Source: Rhodococcoides fascians A44A (GTDB lineage Bacteria > Actinomycetota > Actinomycetes > Mycobacteriales > Mycobacteriaceae). Taken from it: 64,000 nucleotides of DNA. A model generated the notes under the pieces. That model worked only from the letters and a program-made list of their open reading frames with translations. It was not told where the DNA came from and ran no database searches. Position 1 is the first letter of the stretch. Each line of letters starts with the position of its first letter. Positions 1-8,733 of this stretch are shown one piece after another. The stretch covers positions 1,579,502 to 1,643,501 of the forward strand of contig NZ_JMEX01000008.1 of assembly GCF_000760735.1 (NCBI RefSeq), in the 5' to 3' direction. A program made the translations under genes and the position numbers.

Positions 1-384
1 CTCTTGGTTAGGTTGAACTGCCACGCCCCGGCGGCGTCTCGTCGAGGTGGAGTCTCGTCGCGCTGGCCGAGCCACACCCATGCGCCATGTGTACGGCCCG
101 CGAAGGTGTGCAGTGGTTCGGCCAGAATTCGCCTGTAGCGGTCTTTGCATGGCCGATCCACTACGGTGCCTGTGGAAAGCGCCTCAGCTACCGCGGCGAC
201 TGCCTCTTCGCGGCTGGTGGAGCTGCGGAGAACTTTACGAGGTGGAACAAAGGATTTGGGCGAAGACCCAACTCCAATCACGGTAGGCTCCGCGTCTCCG
301 AACGTCTCTATCAGGATCCAGCTGTTCGACATAGTTGACCGACCCCCGCAGGTCTGGTGAATGGTTTCTGTTGATGACGACTTG
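1..384. other. non-coding or decayed stretch
   Basis: I see no supportable gene here. The open frames on both strands overlap each other and have no ribosome binding site or family motif. The window may begin inside decayed DNA, as remnants are common in the next 6 kb. Confidence 0.4.
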
Positions 385-1200
385 TTAGGTCCGTCGTAGT
401 GCTTGGAGCGAAGGCAGCAGCCGTTGGTACTGAGGGCCAAGTACGCGCGTGGTCGCGGTGACGAGGCGGGCGTCGTTCCCTATAGTCACCTGCGACTTCC
501 CCCTCCACGCACCCGCAATGATCCTTCGGGCGGCCACTTCGGGGGTGGTTCGGGCTATGCGGCTATCGAAAAAATCGGCAGTCCGCGCGTGATCAACGCC
601 TGGTGCCGCCCGCGCCGTCCGAGCGATCGACGTCTTGAGTCCACCAGGTATCACACAGGTCGCACGCGCGGTTCGTGACGCCAGCCGCAGTTCTTGGTTG
701 AGGGCCTCGGTGAAACCTCGTACGGCAAACTTGGATGCGTTGTACGCCGAATAGCCGGGTGCAGACATGACACCAAATGCAGACGACACGTTGACGATTC
801 GACCTCGACGCGACTTCAGGATGTCCGGCAAAAAAGCGCGAGAGCTGTTGACGACACTCTCGAAGTTGGTCGCCATCACTAGATCGAAGTCAGCTGGGGG
901 AGTGTCGATGACATCGCCGCTGTAGAGAACGCCTGCGACGTTGAAGACCGCATCGATACCGCCCAGTGCGGAGCGTGACGACGCCGCCCACGAATCAATT
1001 TCGATTCGGTTGGTGACATCCAGGTGAGTCGCGTGTGCGGTGTTGGTGGTAGCCGCGCACTCTGACTGTGTGTCGAGGAGGGCATCAAAGTTATTGTCTG
1101 CGAGAGAAAGAGACCAGTTCGAGCGTGCTAGTTGCAGAGCGACCTCACGGCCCACTCCCGAACCTGCCCCGGTGACCGCTGCTTTCCATTCCCCCGGCAT
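385..1200 (-). CDS. short-chain dehydrogenase/reductase (SDR)
   Basis: Classical SDR of 271 residues, expected to be a cytoplasmic NAD(P)-dependent oxidoreductase of an alcohol or ketone. The dinucleotide-binding TGAGSGVG lies near residue 10, followed by NVAG (about 90) and the catalytic series Ser-Tyr-x3-Lys in SSAFG...YSAYNASK (about 140-160). The C-terminal part is longer than in the minimal 250-residue SDRs, and the usual V-DGG ending is replaced by a basic tail, as in SDRs acting on lipophilic substrates. An AGGAGG-like site precedes the ATG. It is transcribed alone, away from the thioesterase gene. The substrate is unknown. The fold is certain, the role is not. Confidence 0.85.
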   Translation of the reverse strand: MPGEWKAAVTGAGSGVGREVALQLARSNWSLSLADNNFDALLDTQSECAATTNTAHATHLDVTNRIEIDSWAASSRSALGGIDAVFNVAGVLYSGDVIDTPPADFDLVMATNFESVVNSSRAFLPDILKSRRGRIVNVSSAFGVMSAPGYSAYNASKFAVRGFTEALNQELRLASRTARATCVIPGGLKTSIARTARAAPGVDHARTADFFDSRIARTTPEVAARRIIAGAWRGKSQVTIGNDARLVTATTRVLGPQYQRLLPSLQALRRT

Positions 1201-1728
1201 CTGCTCTGCCTCCTAGATCTCGGTGCCATCGGTAACTAGGCACCGTAACGACTCCTCGCTCATCGCGCTAGCAACCAGCTGGTCTGTATCCGGTCGCTCG
1301 GATGAGCTGTGTCCGACAGCCACCTCCGGCACCTCGATCGTGGCGATCAACTATCGTCGTCACACCGCCGGACGTCTGTCCCCGTCCGCGAATGACCCCG
1401 TCGCCGAGAAGCCCTCCGGGGTACGGCGCGAGTAGGCCGGAGCCGGGGATCGACCATCTCCATGCGACCCACTGCTCGTCGAGGACACGAGCTGTTTGGA
1501 GGACTCGACCGAGAACGGTGTCGGGGCTGTGCAAACGCATTCCCTGAGCGCCGTGACTTGGTCATCCTGCTGCTTCTAGTTGACCGATGCTTGCGGCCGA
1601 AGCGAGTTGGTGGAGATGGTGTGCTGAGTCGCAGTAGTCGACGCTCAAGCACAAGTGCCGCAACCTTCGTAGGATCTGCGCGGGCGCCGCCGAATCCCGT
1701 GTCGCACGCGGGACTCTCGTGAATACTG
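1201..1728. other. intergenic stretch without recognisable gene
   Basis: About 530 bases between the SDR and the thioesterase gene, both on the minus strand. Several open frames overlap on both strands, but none has a family motif or a convincing ribosome binding site. It may hold decayed coding sequence that I cannot identify. Confidence 0.35.
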
Positions 1729-2244
1729 TCAGATTGGTTGCTGATGTGTTGTCAGGTTCGCGAACCCCTGTCTGCGGGCGCGGGCAGAGTTATAGCGCTG
1801 TATGGCGATCTCACCGCTCGGATGCAGTGGTGGAACAGGTGCGGGATTGCCGGCCCCGTCTACGGCAACCATCGTGAAGTAAGAACTGTTGACATGTCTG
1901 AGTTGCCCCGACCGAATGTTCTCGGCATCCACGCGAATACCGATTTCCATTGAGGTCCGTCCGGTGTAGTTGACCGAAGCGGAGAAAGTCACGAGCTCAC
2001 CGACGTGTATTGCCTCTCGAAAAATTACTCGGTCAACTGAGATTGTCACGACATAGGTTTGCGCGTATCTACTCGCGCAAGCATAGGCAACTTGATCCAG
2101 TAATTTCAGTAGCGCACCACCATGAACATTTCCCGAGAAATTGCTCATGTCCGGTGTCATGAGGACAGACATTGAGAGTGCCACTTGGCCGCGCGGGACG
2201 GCCTGATCGGATGAGACGTGGTCGGTCTCGGTACTATGCTGCAT
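1729..2244 (-). CDS. acyl-CoA thioesterase, single-hotdog YciA/BACH type
   Basis: A 171-residue single-hotdog protein, likely hydrolysing acyl-CoA thioesters in the cytoplasm. The segment NFSGNVHGGALLKLLDQVAY (about residues 32-51) matches the YciA/BACH pattern N-x-x-G-x-x-HGG-x-L-L, with the Asp of the helix as the usual catalytic residue. A beta-strand pattern V-T-I-S-V-D-R-V follows. I chose ATG 2244 rather than the frame opening at 2322 because AGGAG sits just upstream and the extra 26 residues are not hotdog-like. It has no operon partner. Substrate length cannot be inferred. Confidence 0.8.
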   Translation of the reverse strand: MQHSTETDHVSSDQAVPRGQVALSMSVLMTPDMSNFSGNVHGGALLKLLDQVAYACASRYAQTYVVTISVDRVIFREAIHVGELVTFSASVNYTGRTSMEIGIRVDAENIRSGQLRHVNSSYFTMVAVDGAGNPAPVPPLHPSGEIAIQRYNSARARRQGFANLTTHQQPI

Positions 2245-2399
2245 TGCACTCCTGATAACGTCAATAATTGAGGCGTAGATCCGACTGAGTAAGCGATTCC
2301 GTGAAGCAAATCCAGTGGTCACTTCGAAGCGCTTCCTTGCGAACAGTTCGGAGACGGCGAACGCTCAGTGCATGTTGGTGGGTGGTGATAGGGCCACTT

Positions 2400-2720
2400 T
2401 GGCGTAAGTCAGTCTGCCTATACGGGGACCGAAGTGTAGCCGACAATCTACGTTCGATCTGACGATGTGTACCAGCAAACGTGCTACACACGCGCTGTCC
2501 TCGGCGACCTTGATGGGTCCGGCCGCGCCACGATATTGAACCGCGAGACGGTCGTCATCGGGACCTTTCACTTCTCGAAGTCCTTTGCGCTCAGGCGTGT
2601 ACCTAGCCGATCGGCCAGATTCGACATTGTTTCGATCGCGCGAGCTTCGTAGAGTACACCTTGGAAAACTGATCTGCGCAGCGGTTGTGACGATGCCAGG
2701 AATGGCGTTGGTGTCCGACG
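2400..2720 (-). pseudogene. degenerate 3' fragment of a type II NADH dehydrogenase gene
   Basis: The minus strand reads, across frame changes, a decayed copy of the C-terminal half of the intact Ndh encoded at 3341-4891. Recognisable blocks are PGI (for PGVAQVAIQGG), SAKDFEK followed by a stop (for TRKDFKYFDKG), then MTTVSRFNIVA (for MATVSRFSAVA), and GPIKV in another frame. At DNA level the stretch around 2505-2565 still aligns with 3609-3665, sharing GACCTTGAT and CGCGAGACGGTC. At least one in-frame stop and two frameshifts rule out function. It is either an old tandem duplicate or the scar of a replaced allele. Confidence 0.75.
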
Positions 2721-3084
2721 TGGGGGGAGTGCCAAGTGTGGGAACCGTGGAAATGCTGGCGACGCCGTGCACGGGAATTGCGCTCCACGTAGAAGTAGGG
2801 ATTACATCACTGCTCGCCGTCCGGAACTAGTAAACGCGATGCTGCGTACAATTCGAGGCTGAGATGACGAGCTTCGAGGGGCTTACTGATGACGCAGATC
2901 AACCGGCCGGCAAGCGCTGCTAACCAGTCCCCGGCCGCGTTGGCAGGACGTGCGTGTGGAGTCGAAGCGGCCGGCATCTACAGTCCTACTCTGTACGTCC
3001 GCCAGCATTTTGGATCAGCGATCACAGAGTTGTTTCTCATTGAAGCGAGTTTGTACACGTGTAAAGATCGAACAACGAATGATC

Positions 3085-3177
3085 GTGCTGACTTCGGCCG
3101 GCATGAGTGCATCGGCTTCACGGACCAGATATCCACCGTCGACGGGCAAATATGTGCCGGTTGCTGAAGGTTCGGGA
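3085..3177 (-). pseudogene. C-terminal fragment of an SDR gene
   Basis: The minus strand reads ATGTYLPVDGGYLV and then a short hydrophilic tail to a stop. TGxxLPVDGGY is the conserved C-terminal signature of classical SDRs. No Rossmann motif or catalytic Tyr-x3-Lys is readable upstream (plus positions 3180-3340), where stops interrupt the frame. Only the tail of the gene survives, next to the ndh fragment, so this interval is a gene graveyard. Confidence 0.6.
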
Positions 3178-3340
3178 TGGGTATGGACGATTTCAGAATT
3201 GGCGTCATTATTGTTGTCCTAGGTTCATGAGATCGATCGGAAATCGGCGAAGTCCGGCGAATCAAAGGCGAATGGCTTGGCTTCGCCTCTTCCGAAGCCG
3301 GCAGCGCATCATTCGGCGCATTCGTGTATTGGTCTGCTGG

Positions 3341-4891
3341 TTAACCTCGGGTTCCTTGCAGTGGGCGCGTAACGGACTTTGGGTCCGGTGCAGTGACTTC
3401 GATACCGGCGTCGCTCGGGTCGGGCGCATTGAAACGGACCATCGCGGCCCGTGCGTCCACCTGCTGCTCGGTCATCGCGAGTTGGCCACGGCCGCGGGAG
3501 AAGAACGCCGTGAGCCACGAGATGACGGTCGTCAGACGGCTACGGAAGCCAACGATGTACACCAGGTGCACCAGCAACCACATCATCCAGGCGATGAACC
3601 CGGTGACCTTGATCGGTCCGACCTGCGCAACGGCACTGAATCGCGAGACGGTCGCCATCGAGCCCTTGTCGAAGTATTTGAAGTCCTTGCGCGTCGGTAC
3701 GTCCCGGCCTGCGCGGACGGCTTCGACTCCCGCGGATATGGTACGTGCTGCGTAGCGGCCACCCTGAATCGCAACCTGTGCAACGCCGGGGAGCTTGTCG
3801 AGACTCATCATGTCGCCGACGACGAAAACTTCGGGGCGGCCGGGGAGCGTCAGGTCCTTGTTCACCACTACGCGTCCGGCGCGGTCGATCTTGGCACCGG
3901 ACTGCTCGGCGAGTTGCTTACCGAGCGGGCTCGCCGCAACTCCTGCGGACCACACCTTCGTGCGGGCCGCGATGCGTCGAACAGTGCCGTCACCGTCCTT
4001 GACCGACAGGCCGTCGGCATCGACGTCGGTGACCATCGCGCCTAGCTGGATGTCGACGCCCATCTTTGTCAGACGCTTTGCGGCGGCCTGGCTGAGGGAA
4101 TCGGCGAACGGCGGCAGTACCTTCGGTGCGGCGTCGAGAAGGATGATGCGGGCACTGCGGCTGTCGATGTGGCGGTAGGTGCCACGGAGCGTCTTGTGCG
4201 CCAACTCGGCTATCTGACCGGCCATTTCGACTCCGGTCGGTCCTGCGCCGACGACGACGAAGGTAAGCAGCTTCTCGATCTCGGCTGGATCCGTTGCGAG
4301 TTCGGCCTGGTCGAATGCGCCGAGAATACGGCCGCGGAGTTCGAGGGCGTCGTCGATGGTCTTCATGCCGGGTGCATAGTCGGCGAAGTGGTCGTTGCCG
4401 AAATAAGACTGACCCGCGCCCGCGGCGACGATGATGCTGTCGTAATGGGTGACGGTGACGCGCTCGAGGAAGCGGGACGTGACGGCCTTCGCGTAGAGGT
4501 CGACGGCGGTGACATCGCCGAGGATGACCGATGCGTTGTGCTGATCCTTGAGGATCAACCGGGTCGACGGGGCGATCTCGCCTTCGGACAGGATCCCGGT
4601 TGCCACCTGGTACAGCAGGGGCTGGAACAGGTGATGAGTGGTCTTGGCAATGAGCGTGACGTCGACGTTGGCTTTACGCAACTGTTTCGCCGCGAACAAT
4701 CCACCGAACCCGGAGCCAATAATAACGACCTGGTGTCTGTGGATGCGCTCCGCGAGAGCAGGGGTTAGCTCGGGCGTGTCAGATGCGAGAATGGTCAGGT
4801 CCTTCCACGTTCGGGACGGCCGGGATACGGCTGTCGAGCACTCGCTGATGCAGCGAACCATCGGGGTCACTACTGTTTGCATCGGCTGCAT
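3341..4891 (-). CDS. ndh: type II NADH:quinone dehydrogenase (NDH-2)
   Basis: A 516-residue single-subunit flavoenzyme that passes electrons from NADH to menaquinone at the inner face of the membrane without pumping protons. The FAD-binding VVIIGSGFGG lies at about residues 55-64, the NADH-binding VVVGAGPTGVEMAG near 215, and the second FAD contact VFVVGDMMSLDKLPGVAQVAIQGG near 370. The hydrophobic segment FIAWMMWLLVHLVYIVG near 435 is the usual membrane-association region. The first 45 residues are longer than in most NDH-2 and poorly conserved, so the true start may lie downstream of 4891. The upstream shared regulatory element (4943-4973) links it to the catabolic operons further right. 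A decayed copy lies at 2400-2720. Confidence 0.93.
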   Translation of the reverse strand: MQPMQTVVTPMVRCISECSTAVSRPSRTWKDLTILASDTPELTPALAERIHRHQVVIIGSGFGGLFAAKQLRKANVDVTLIAKTTHHLFQPLLYQVATGILSEGEIAPSTRLILKDQHNASVILGDVTAVDLYAKAVTSRFLERVTVTHYDSIIVAAGAGQSYFGNDHFADYAPGMKTIDDALELRGRILGAFDQAELATDPAEIEKLLTFVVVGAGPTGVEMAGQIAELAHKTLRGTYRHIDSRSARIILLDAAPKVLPPFADSLSQAAAKRLTKMGVDIQLGAMVTDVDADGLSVKDGDGTVRRIAARTKVWSAGVAASPLGKQLAEQSGAKIDRAGRVVVNKDLTLPGRPEVFVVGDMMSLDKLPGVAQVAIQGGRYAARTISAGVEAVRAGRDVPTRKDFKYFDKGSMATVSRFSAVAQVGPIKVTGFIAWMMWLLVHLVYIVGFRSRLTTVISWLTAFFSRGRGQLAMTEQQVDARAAMVRFNAPDPSDAGIEVTAPDPKSVTRPLQGTRG

Positions 4892-4916
4892 TGGTAGATT
4901 CCGTCACCGTCAGCCT

Positions 4917-4973
4917 TCTTTATCCACTATCTGGTGAGCCAAGTCCAATATCGAAACTCGATACGGCTTATCA
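4917..4973 (-). promoter_or_regulatory. shared upstream element, copy A (before ndh)
   Basis: Read on the minus strand, 4973 to 4943 gives TGAT, 19 bases, TATTGGAC. The 19-base spacer includes the dyad ATCGA-GTT-TCGAT. It matches copies at 5154, 11004, 16374 and 20325 with identical spacing. Nineteen bases after TTGGAC comes ATAAAGA instead of TTAATGG. The element ends about 25 bases before the annotated ndh ATG, so TTGGAC could serve as a -35 box overlapped by an operator. Confidence 0.55.
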
Positions 4974-5153
4974 GTCTCAGCAATTCAGGCTGAGTCGTGG
5001 GGATTGGCCCGCGACCAACGCCCCTCGAAGTCGCGACTTGGTGGCACCGTAAGAGGATGAATCATCAGTGTGAACTGGTCATGTCGACCTCCGATCTGCT
5101 CCTACCGGTTTGTTGGTACGGGGAGCGACGTCAGGGAGAAGTCACTACCAGGC

Positions 5154-5184
5154 CTATAAGTGGTATCGGCTTTCGATACTGGAT
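5154..5184 (+). promoter_or_regulatory. shared upstream element, copy B (orphan)
   Basis: CTAT at 5154, exactly 19 bases, then TACTGGAT at 5177. The spacer ends ATCGGCTTTCGA, nearly identical to the 20325 copy. The expected TTAATGG after a further 19 bases is degraded to GAAATTG. No convincing gene follows within 1 kb, so it may be the leftover promoter of a lost gene. Confidence 0.5.
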
Positions 5185-5699
5185 TTTGATATAAGGAAGT
5201 TGTGAAATTGGTCTGGAAAAATCTTGAAGTTCCGATCTCCGAGGTTAGCCGACGCTCATATGATCCCGAAAGCAGCTGAATGACCGCGAAAACGAGAGAA
5301 ACGATCGCAAAAGACTGTCAGGTCTCGAACCGCAGCTGTATCCACGTGATCAGCGATGGGGGAGCAGACTGCTACCCAAATGCATACCTCATTCGCGTGA
5401 TGCAAGGCGGAGATCTGCTGGTACTGGACCATGATCGGGTACGAGTGGCTTCGTACACGCCTGGAATGTGGACAATCGACGTCCTCACGAGCGGTTGAAC
5501 GAGCTGACCGATGACGCTACTGCTCTAAGAGCAACCTCGAGATGCAGAGTCGGATCCAAACGGTTGGACGGTCGACTTGATGTGGGCCGTCATCTGCCCG
5601 GCACCGCCGACTTGTCATCAACAATTCTGAAACGCCTCTCCGTCGGCGACGATGGTTCACCGACTAGCCGTCCATGGTCGGTGCCACCCGTCGCCACCG

Positions 5700-6230
5700 C
5701 AAACTTGGAGTCGTAGTAGAAATGCCGTTCGGGCCCGTTCGCTTCGACTTGGATCCCGCGTTGATTGGTGCCCATTTCGCCGATGAGCTCAGGCAGCGCG
5801 CGGTTGTTTGGGCCCGTCCTGCCTCGGACCAGAGCAACAGTACGGACGAAGGTGCAGCTCCACCTCAATCCGGAACGAAGTACCGGGCCGAGGTATTCAG
5901 CAACTGATAGCGGGCGATGTCGGCTCGCCGACCTTCGCAAAGTAGGGGAGCGTGCTCCGCTCGGCCCAGCGCATTGGTTACGGCAAAGTCGATTCGCACG
6001 TTGCGCAGAACCACCGCTGACGTAGTCATGCAATCCGGCAACCCTTGCAATTGCAGCCGGGATGGCTCCCACTTTTCGTCGCCGCGGAGCTGTGCTCGTG
6101 GGCCGCGGAGCCGGAGCGCGGTCGACCAGATACCGCCGTTCGGCGGCATCGAATTCACAACGCGCGCGCTACGGATCGAGTACCTCATCCGACTTACCCA
6201 CGACGTGTGCCTTTTCGGTGGATCTGCCAC
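5700..6230 (-). pseudogene. possible decayed DUF3237-like gene
   Basis: One minus-strand frame (from about 6230) carries NGGIW followed by RLRG and a Trp. A later Arg/Gly-rich block then runs into ARYF, in the order seen in DUF3237 proteins (P-x-x-GG, then LRG, then W, then YYFRTTPRFE). A second frame further on reads FAVATGG, resembling the DUF3237 end L-x-x-x-F-VATG. The reading needs at least one frameshift and the spacing does not fit perfectly, so this is tentative. Confidence 0.25.
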
Positions 6231-6287
6231 GCGAGTGTCACCTGGTGTGCAAGTCGGCGGGCACCTGACCTTGACGCAACCGTCTAC

Positions 6288-6296
6288 ATATGAAAC
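6288..6296 (+). promoter_or_regulatory. possible IclR half-site upstream of the SDR/PrpD operon
   Basis: ATATGAAAC is identical to the right half of the 16-bp palindrome at 10942-10957 that overlaps the start of the IclR gene. The left half is not preserved. It lies about 85 bases before the SDR start codon, a sensible place for an operator controlling 6383-10080. Confidence 0.35.
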
Positions 6297-6382
6297 TGTC
6301 TTTCACAGGCGAACGTGCGTCACGTCACATCCAGAGCTGGCTGTGACCTCGACGCCTCTGACAATTCATAGGAGATTGAGTG

Positions 6383-7138
6383 ATGTTGCGATTTGAAGGC
6401 CGGACTGTCGTTGTGACAGGCGCGGGTAGTGGAATCGGTGCCGCGACCTCGGCTCGATTGATCGACGAGGGTGCGACTGTCGTCGTCGTGGACGTCACGC
6501 AGGAGGCGGTCGACGCGGCAATCGCCAACGTGTCCAACGCCGACCGCGTGCACGGAGCGGTGCTGGATGTCTGCGATCACGCCGCAGCCGTGAAACTTCT
6601 CGACACGATGCACCAGAAGTTCGGCAGTATCAACGGGCTCGTCAATTGCGCCGGCATCACCGGTGCAGGAACAATTGTCGACCTCGACCCTGAGGCGCAT
6701 CGCAAGATCATGTCTGTCAATCTCGACGGCACGATAAACATGTGCCAGGCCTTCGTGCTGGCCGAGAAAGACACCCAAGGTCCGCGGGCGATCGTGAATA
6801 TCTCCTCAGGGGCAGGGATTCTCGGTGTGCCGAATCGGCTCTCGTACGTCGCGTCCAAGTTTGCGATCTCCGGAATCACGAAATCGATGTGCCCTGAGCT
6901 GGGTCCCCTAGGTATACGCGTCAATGCGGTGGCTCCCGGAATGACCAGAACGCCTCTCACCGATTACATGATGAACGACCCGGTGAAGGCCGCATCGATC
7001 AATGCAAAACATCCAATTGGTCGAATCGGTTATCCCGAAGAAATCGCGGCGGCAATCGTCTTTCTGCTCAGCGATGACGCCAGCTTCATGACGGGCTCGG
7101 TCGTTTCGGTGGACGGCGGGCAGACAGCATGCCTATAG
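6383..7138 (+). CDS. short-chain dehydrogenase/reductase (SDR)
   Basis: Classical NAD(P)-dependent SDR of about 251 residues. VTGAGSGIGAATS is near residue 10, VNCAG near 88, catalytic Ser and YVASK near 140-158, and the tail ends SVVSVDGGQTACL. It resembles the FabG/3-oxoacyl reductase group that oxidises secondary alcohols. AGGAG at 6370-6374 is 8 bases before ATG 6383, although GTG 6380 is also in frame. It is the first gene of a unit with the MmgE/PrpD protein and an MFS carrier, and probably oxidises or reduces the imported compound or its product. The exact substrate cannot be read. Confidence 0.88.
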   Translation: MLRFEGRTVVVTGAGSGIGAATSARLIDEGATVVVVDVTQEAVDAAIANVSNADRVHGAVLDVCDHAAAVKLLDTMHQKFGSINGLVNCAGITGAGTIVDLDPEAHRKIMSVNLDGTINMCQAFVLAEKDTQGPRAIVNISSGAGILGVPNRLSYVASKFAISGITKSMCPELGPLGIRVNAVAPGMTRTPLTDYMMNDPVKAASINAKHPIGRIGYPEEIAAAIVFLLSDDASFMTGSVVSVDGGQTACL

Positions 7139-7274
7139 GGGCGCAGAAGTGTTGGTCATGGGCCACTACCGACACTTTGTATCGGCCGATCACTGTTTCG
7201 AGATCTGGATTGCCAACGAAACGGCCACCCCGACAAACCGACAACACCAATCACCCAATCGGAGAAAACCGACG

Positions 7275-8654
7275 ATGACGAACCGTGACCTCTCTCAGGA
7301 CCTTGCTGAGTTCGCTGCAAACACGCGATATGTGGACTTGCCGGCGGGCGCGGTCGCGGCCGCCAAGAAGAGCATTCTCGACACACTCGGGGTAATCCTG
7401 GGCGCAAGTGGCATGGAGCCCGCTGTCAGACCGATCATCGAGCTTGTCACCGATGCAGGCGGTAAGGAAGAAGCAACCATCCTCGGTTTCGGTGGCCGCG
7501 TTCCCGCCGCAGCCGCAGCCTTCGCGAACGGCACTCTCGCACACGGTCTCGACTACGACAGCCAGACTCCGTGGGGTGCACACCCGGACAGCTCACTTGT
7601 GCCGGCTCTCCTTGCTCTGGCCGAACGCAAGGGCTCCGTGACCGGCAGGGACCTCATCACCGCGGTGGCCATCGGTCAAGAGTTGTTCATCCGGCTACGT
7701 TGCAACGTCGGATGGAACATGGACTGGAATCTGTCGAGTGTCGTCGGGACGTACTCGGGCACTGCCGCCTGTGGCTCATTGATGGGGCTGACCGCAGAGC
7801 AAATAGCCCACTCGTTGGGCATTGCAAGCCTTACCGCAGGCGGCACCATGGAGCAAATATTCGGTGTCGGTAGCGACGTCCGGGGTCTGTACGCGGGATT
7901 CATTGCTCAAAGCTGTGTGAACGCAACCCTCCTGGCCGGGAAAGGTATGCATGGAATGCGGAACCTCTTCGAGGGGGAGGCCGGAATTTTCAACGTCTAC
8001 TTCGGCGGCAAGTACGACCGCGAGAAAATGCTTGAAGGCCTGGGAGTCGACTACCTTAGCGAAGGCATGACGTACAAGTACTGGCCAGCGGTCGGAAACG
8101 CGCATACATACATTCATGCCGCAATCGAGCTGGTGCGCGAAAACCCCTTCGACGCTGCCGACATCGCCGAGGTCAGAGTGTACGTCGGCAACTTCGCAGA
8201 ACGGATGACTCTCCCACTCCACGCTCGACAAGCACCGCAAACCATGATGGACGCTAAATTCTCGCTACCGTTCACAGTCGCAGTAGCACTGGTGAAGGGC
8301 TCGATGCTGTTGTCCGCCTTCTCTATTGACACATTGAAAGATGCTGAAGTCCTTTCTGTGGCGAGCAAGGTGGTTCCGGTACAGGATGCCGAACTCAACT
8401 GGGATCTGAAATTGCCGGATGGCAAAGTCGAGGTGCAACTCAGTAACGGACAAGTATTCACCCGCCGGGGTTCTGATGTTCCTGGCACGCCGGAGCGACC
8501 GATGACCGTGGAAGAACTGTCGAAGAAGTTCGATGACTGTGCCCGCGTTTCTGTTCGACCACTACCGACGGTGGACATCGACCGGGTGACGACACTGCTC
8601 TGGGGGTTGGAGGCGTGTAACGACCTGACCGAAATCATCGAGCTCCTTCGCTGA
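7275..8654 (+). CDS. MmgE/PrpD family protein
   Basis: A 459-residue member of the MmgE/PrpD family, which includes 2-methylcitrate dehydratase, cis-aconitate decarboxylase and iminodisuccinate epimerase. All act on polycarboxylic acids without metal or cofactor. Family hallmarks are SILDTLGVILGA (about 37-48), the active-site loop ANGTLAHGLDYDSQTPWGAHPDSSLVPALLAL (about 93-120, here GLDYDS rather than the usual ALDYDD) and KYWPAVGNAHTYIHAA (about 265-280). ATG 7275 follows GGAGAA. The upstream in-frame extension to 7149 has no similarity. It sits between an SDR and a carboxylate-type MFS carrier, which suggests breakdown of an organic acid. Which activity it has is open. Confidence 0.87.
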   Translation: MTNRDLSQDLAEFAANTRYVDLPAGAVAAAKKSILDTLGVILGASGMEPAVRPIIELVTDAGGKEEATILGFGGRVPAAAAAFANGTLAHGLDYDSQTPWGAHPDSSLVPALLALAERKGSVTGRDLITAVAIGQELFIRLRCNVGWNMDWNLSSVVGTYSGTAACGSLMGLTAEQIAHSLGIASLTAGGTMEQIFGVGSDVRGLYAGFIAQSCVNATLLAGKGMHGMRNLFEGEAGIFNVYFGGKYDREKMLEGLGVDYLSEGMTYKYWPAVGNAHTYIHAAIELVRENPFDAADIAEVRVYVGNFAERMTLPLHARQAPQTMMDAKFSLPFTVAVALVKGSMLLSAFSIDTLKDAEVLSVASKVVPVQDAELNWDLKLPDGKVEVQLSNGQVFTRRGSDVPGTPERPMTVEELSKKFDDCARVSVRPLPTVDIDRVTTLLWGLEACNDLTEIIELLR

Positions 8655-8733
8655 GCGATGATTCTTTTAGATGTACCGAGTTCCGAAAGTTCTGTTCAAA
8701 AAATTCTGGTCGAATCAAGATGGAGGTAGTGCG

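Larger units (their letters stand above)
4974..6287. other. long gene-poor region
   Basis: About 1.3 kb with no intact gene I can support. It holds element copy B (5154-5184) and a possible decayed DUF3237 gene on the minus strand (5700-6230). One small plus-strand frame, 5280-5498, codes 72 residues with no known motif and no ribosome binding site, and I do not call it a gene. Confidence 0.4.

Noticed and set aside
5280..5498. small 72-residue frame after element copy B
   Set aside because: No ribosome binding site and no family similarity. The position after an orphan promoter is suggestive but not enough.
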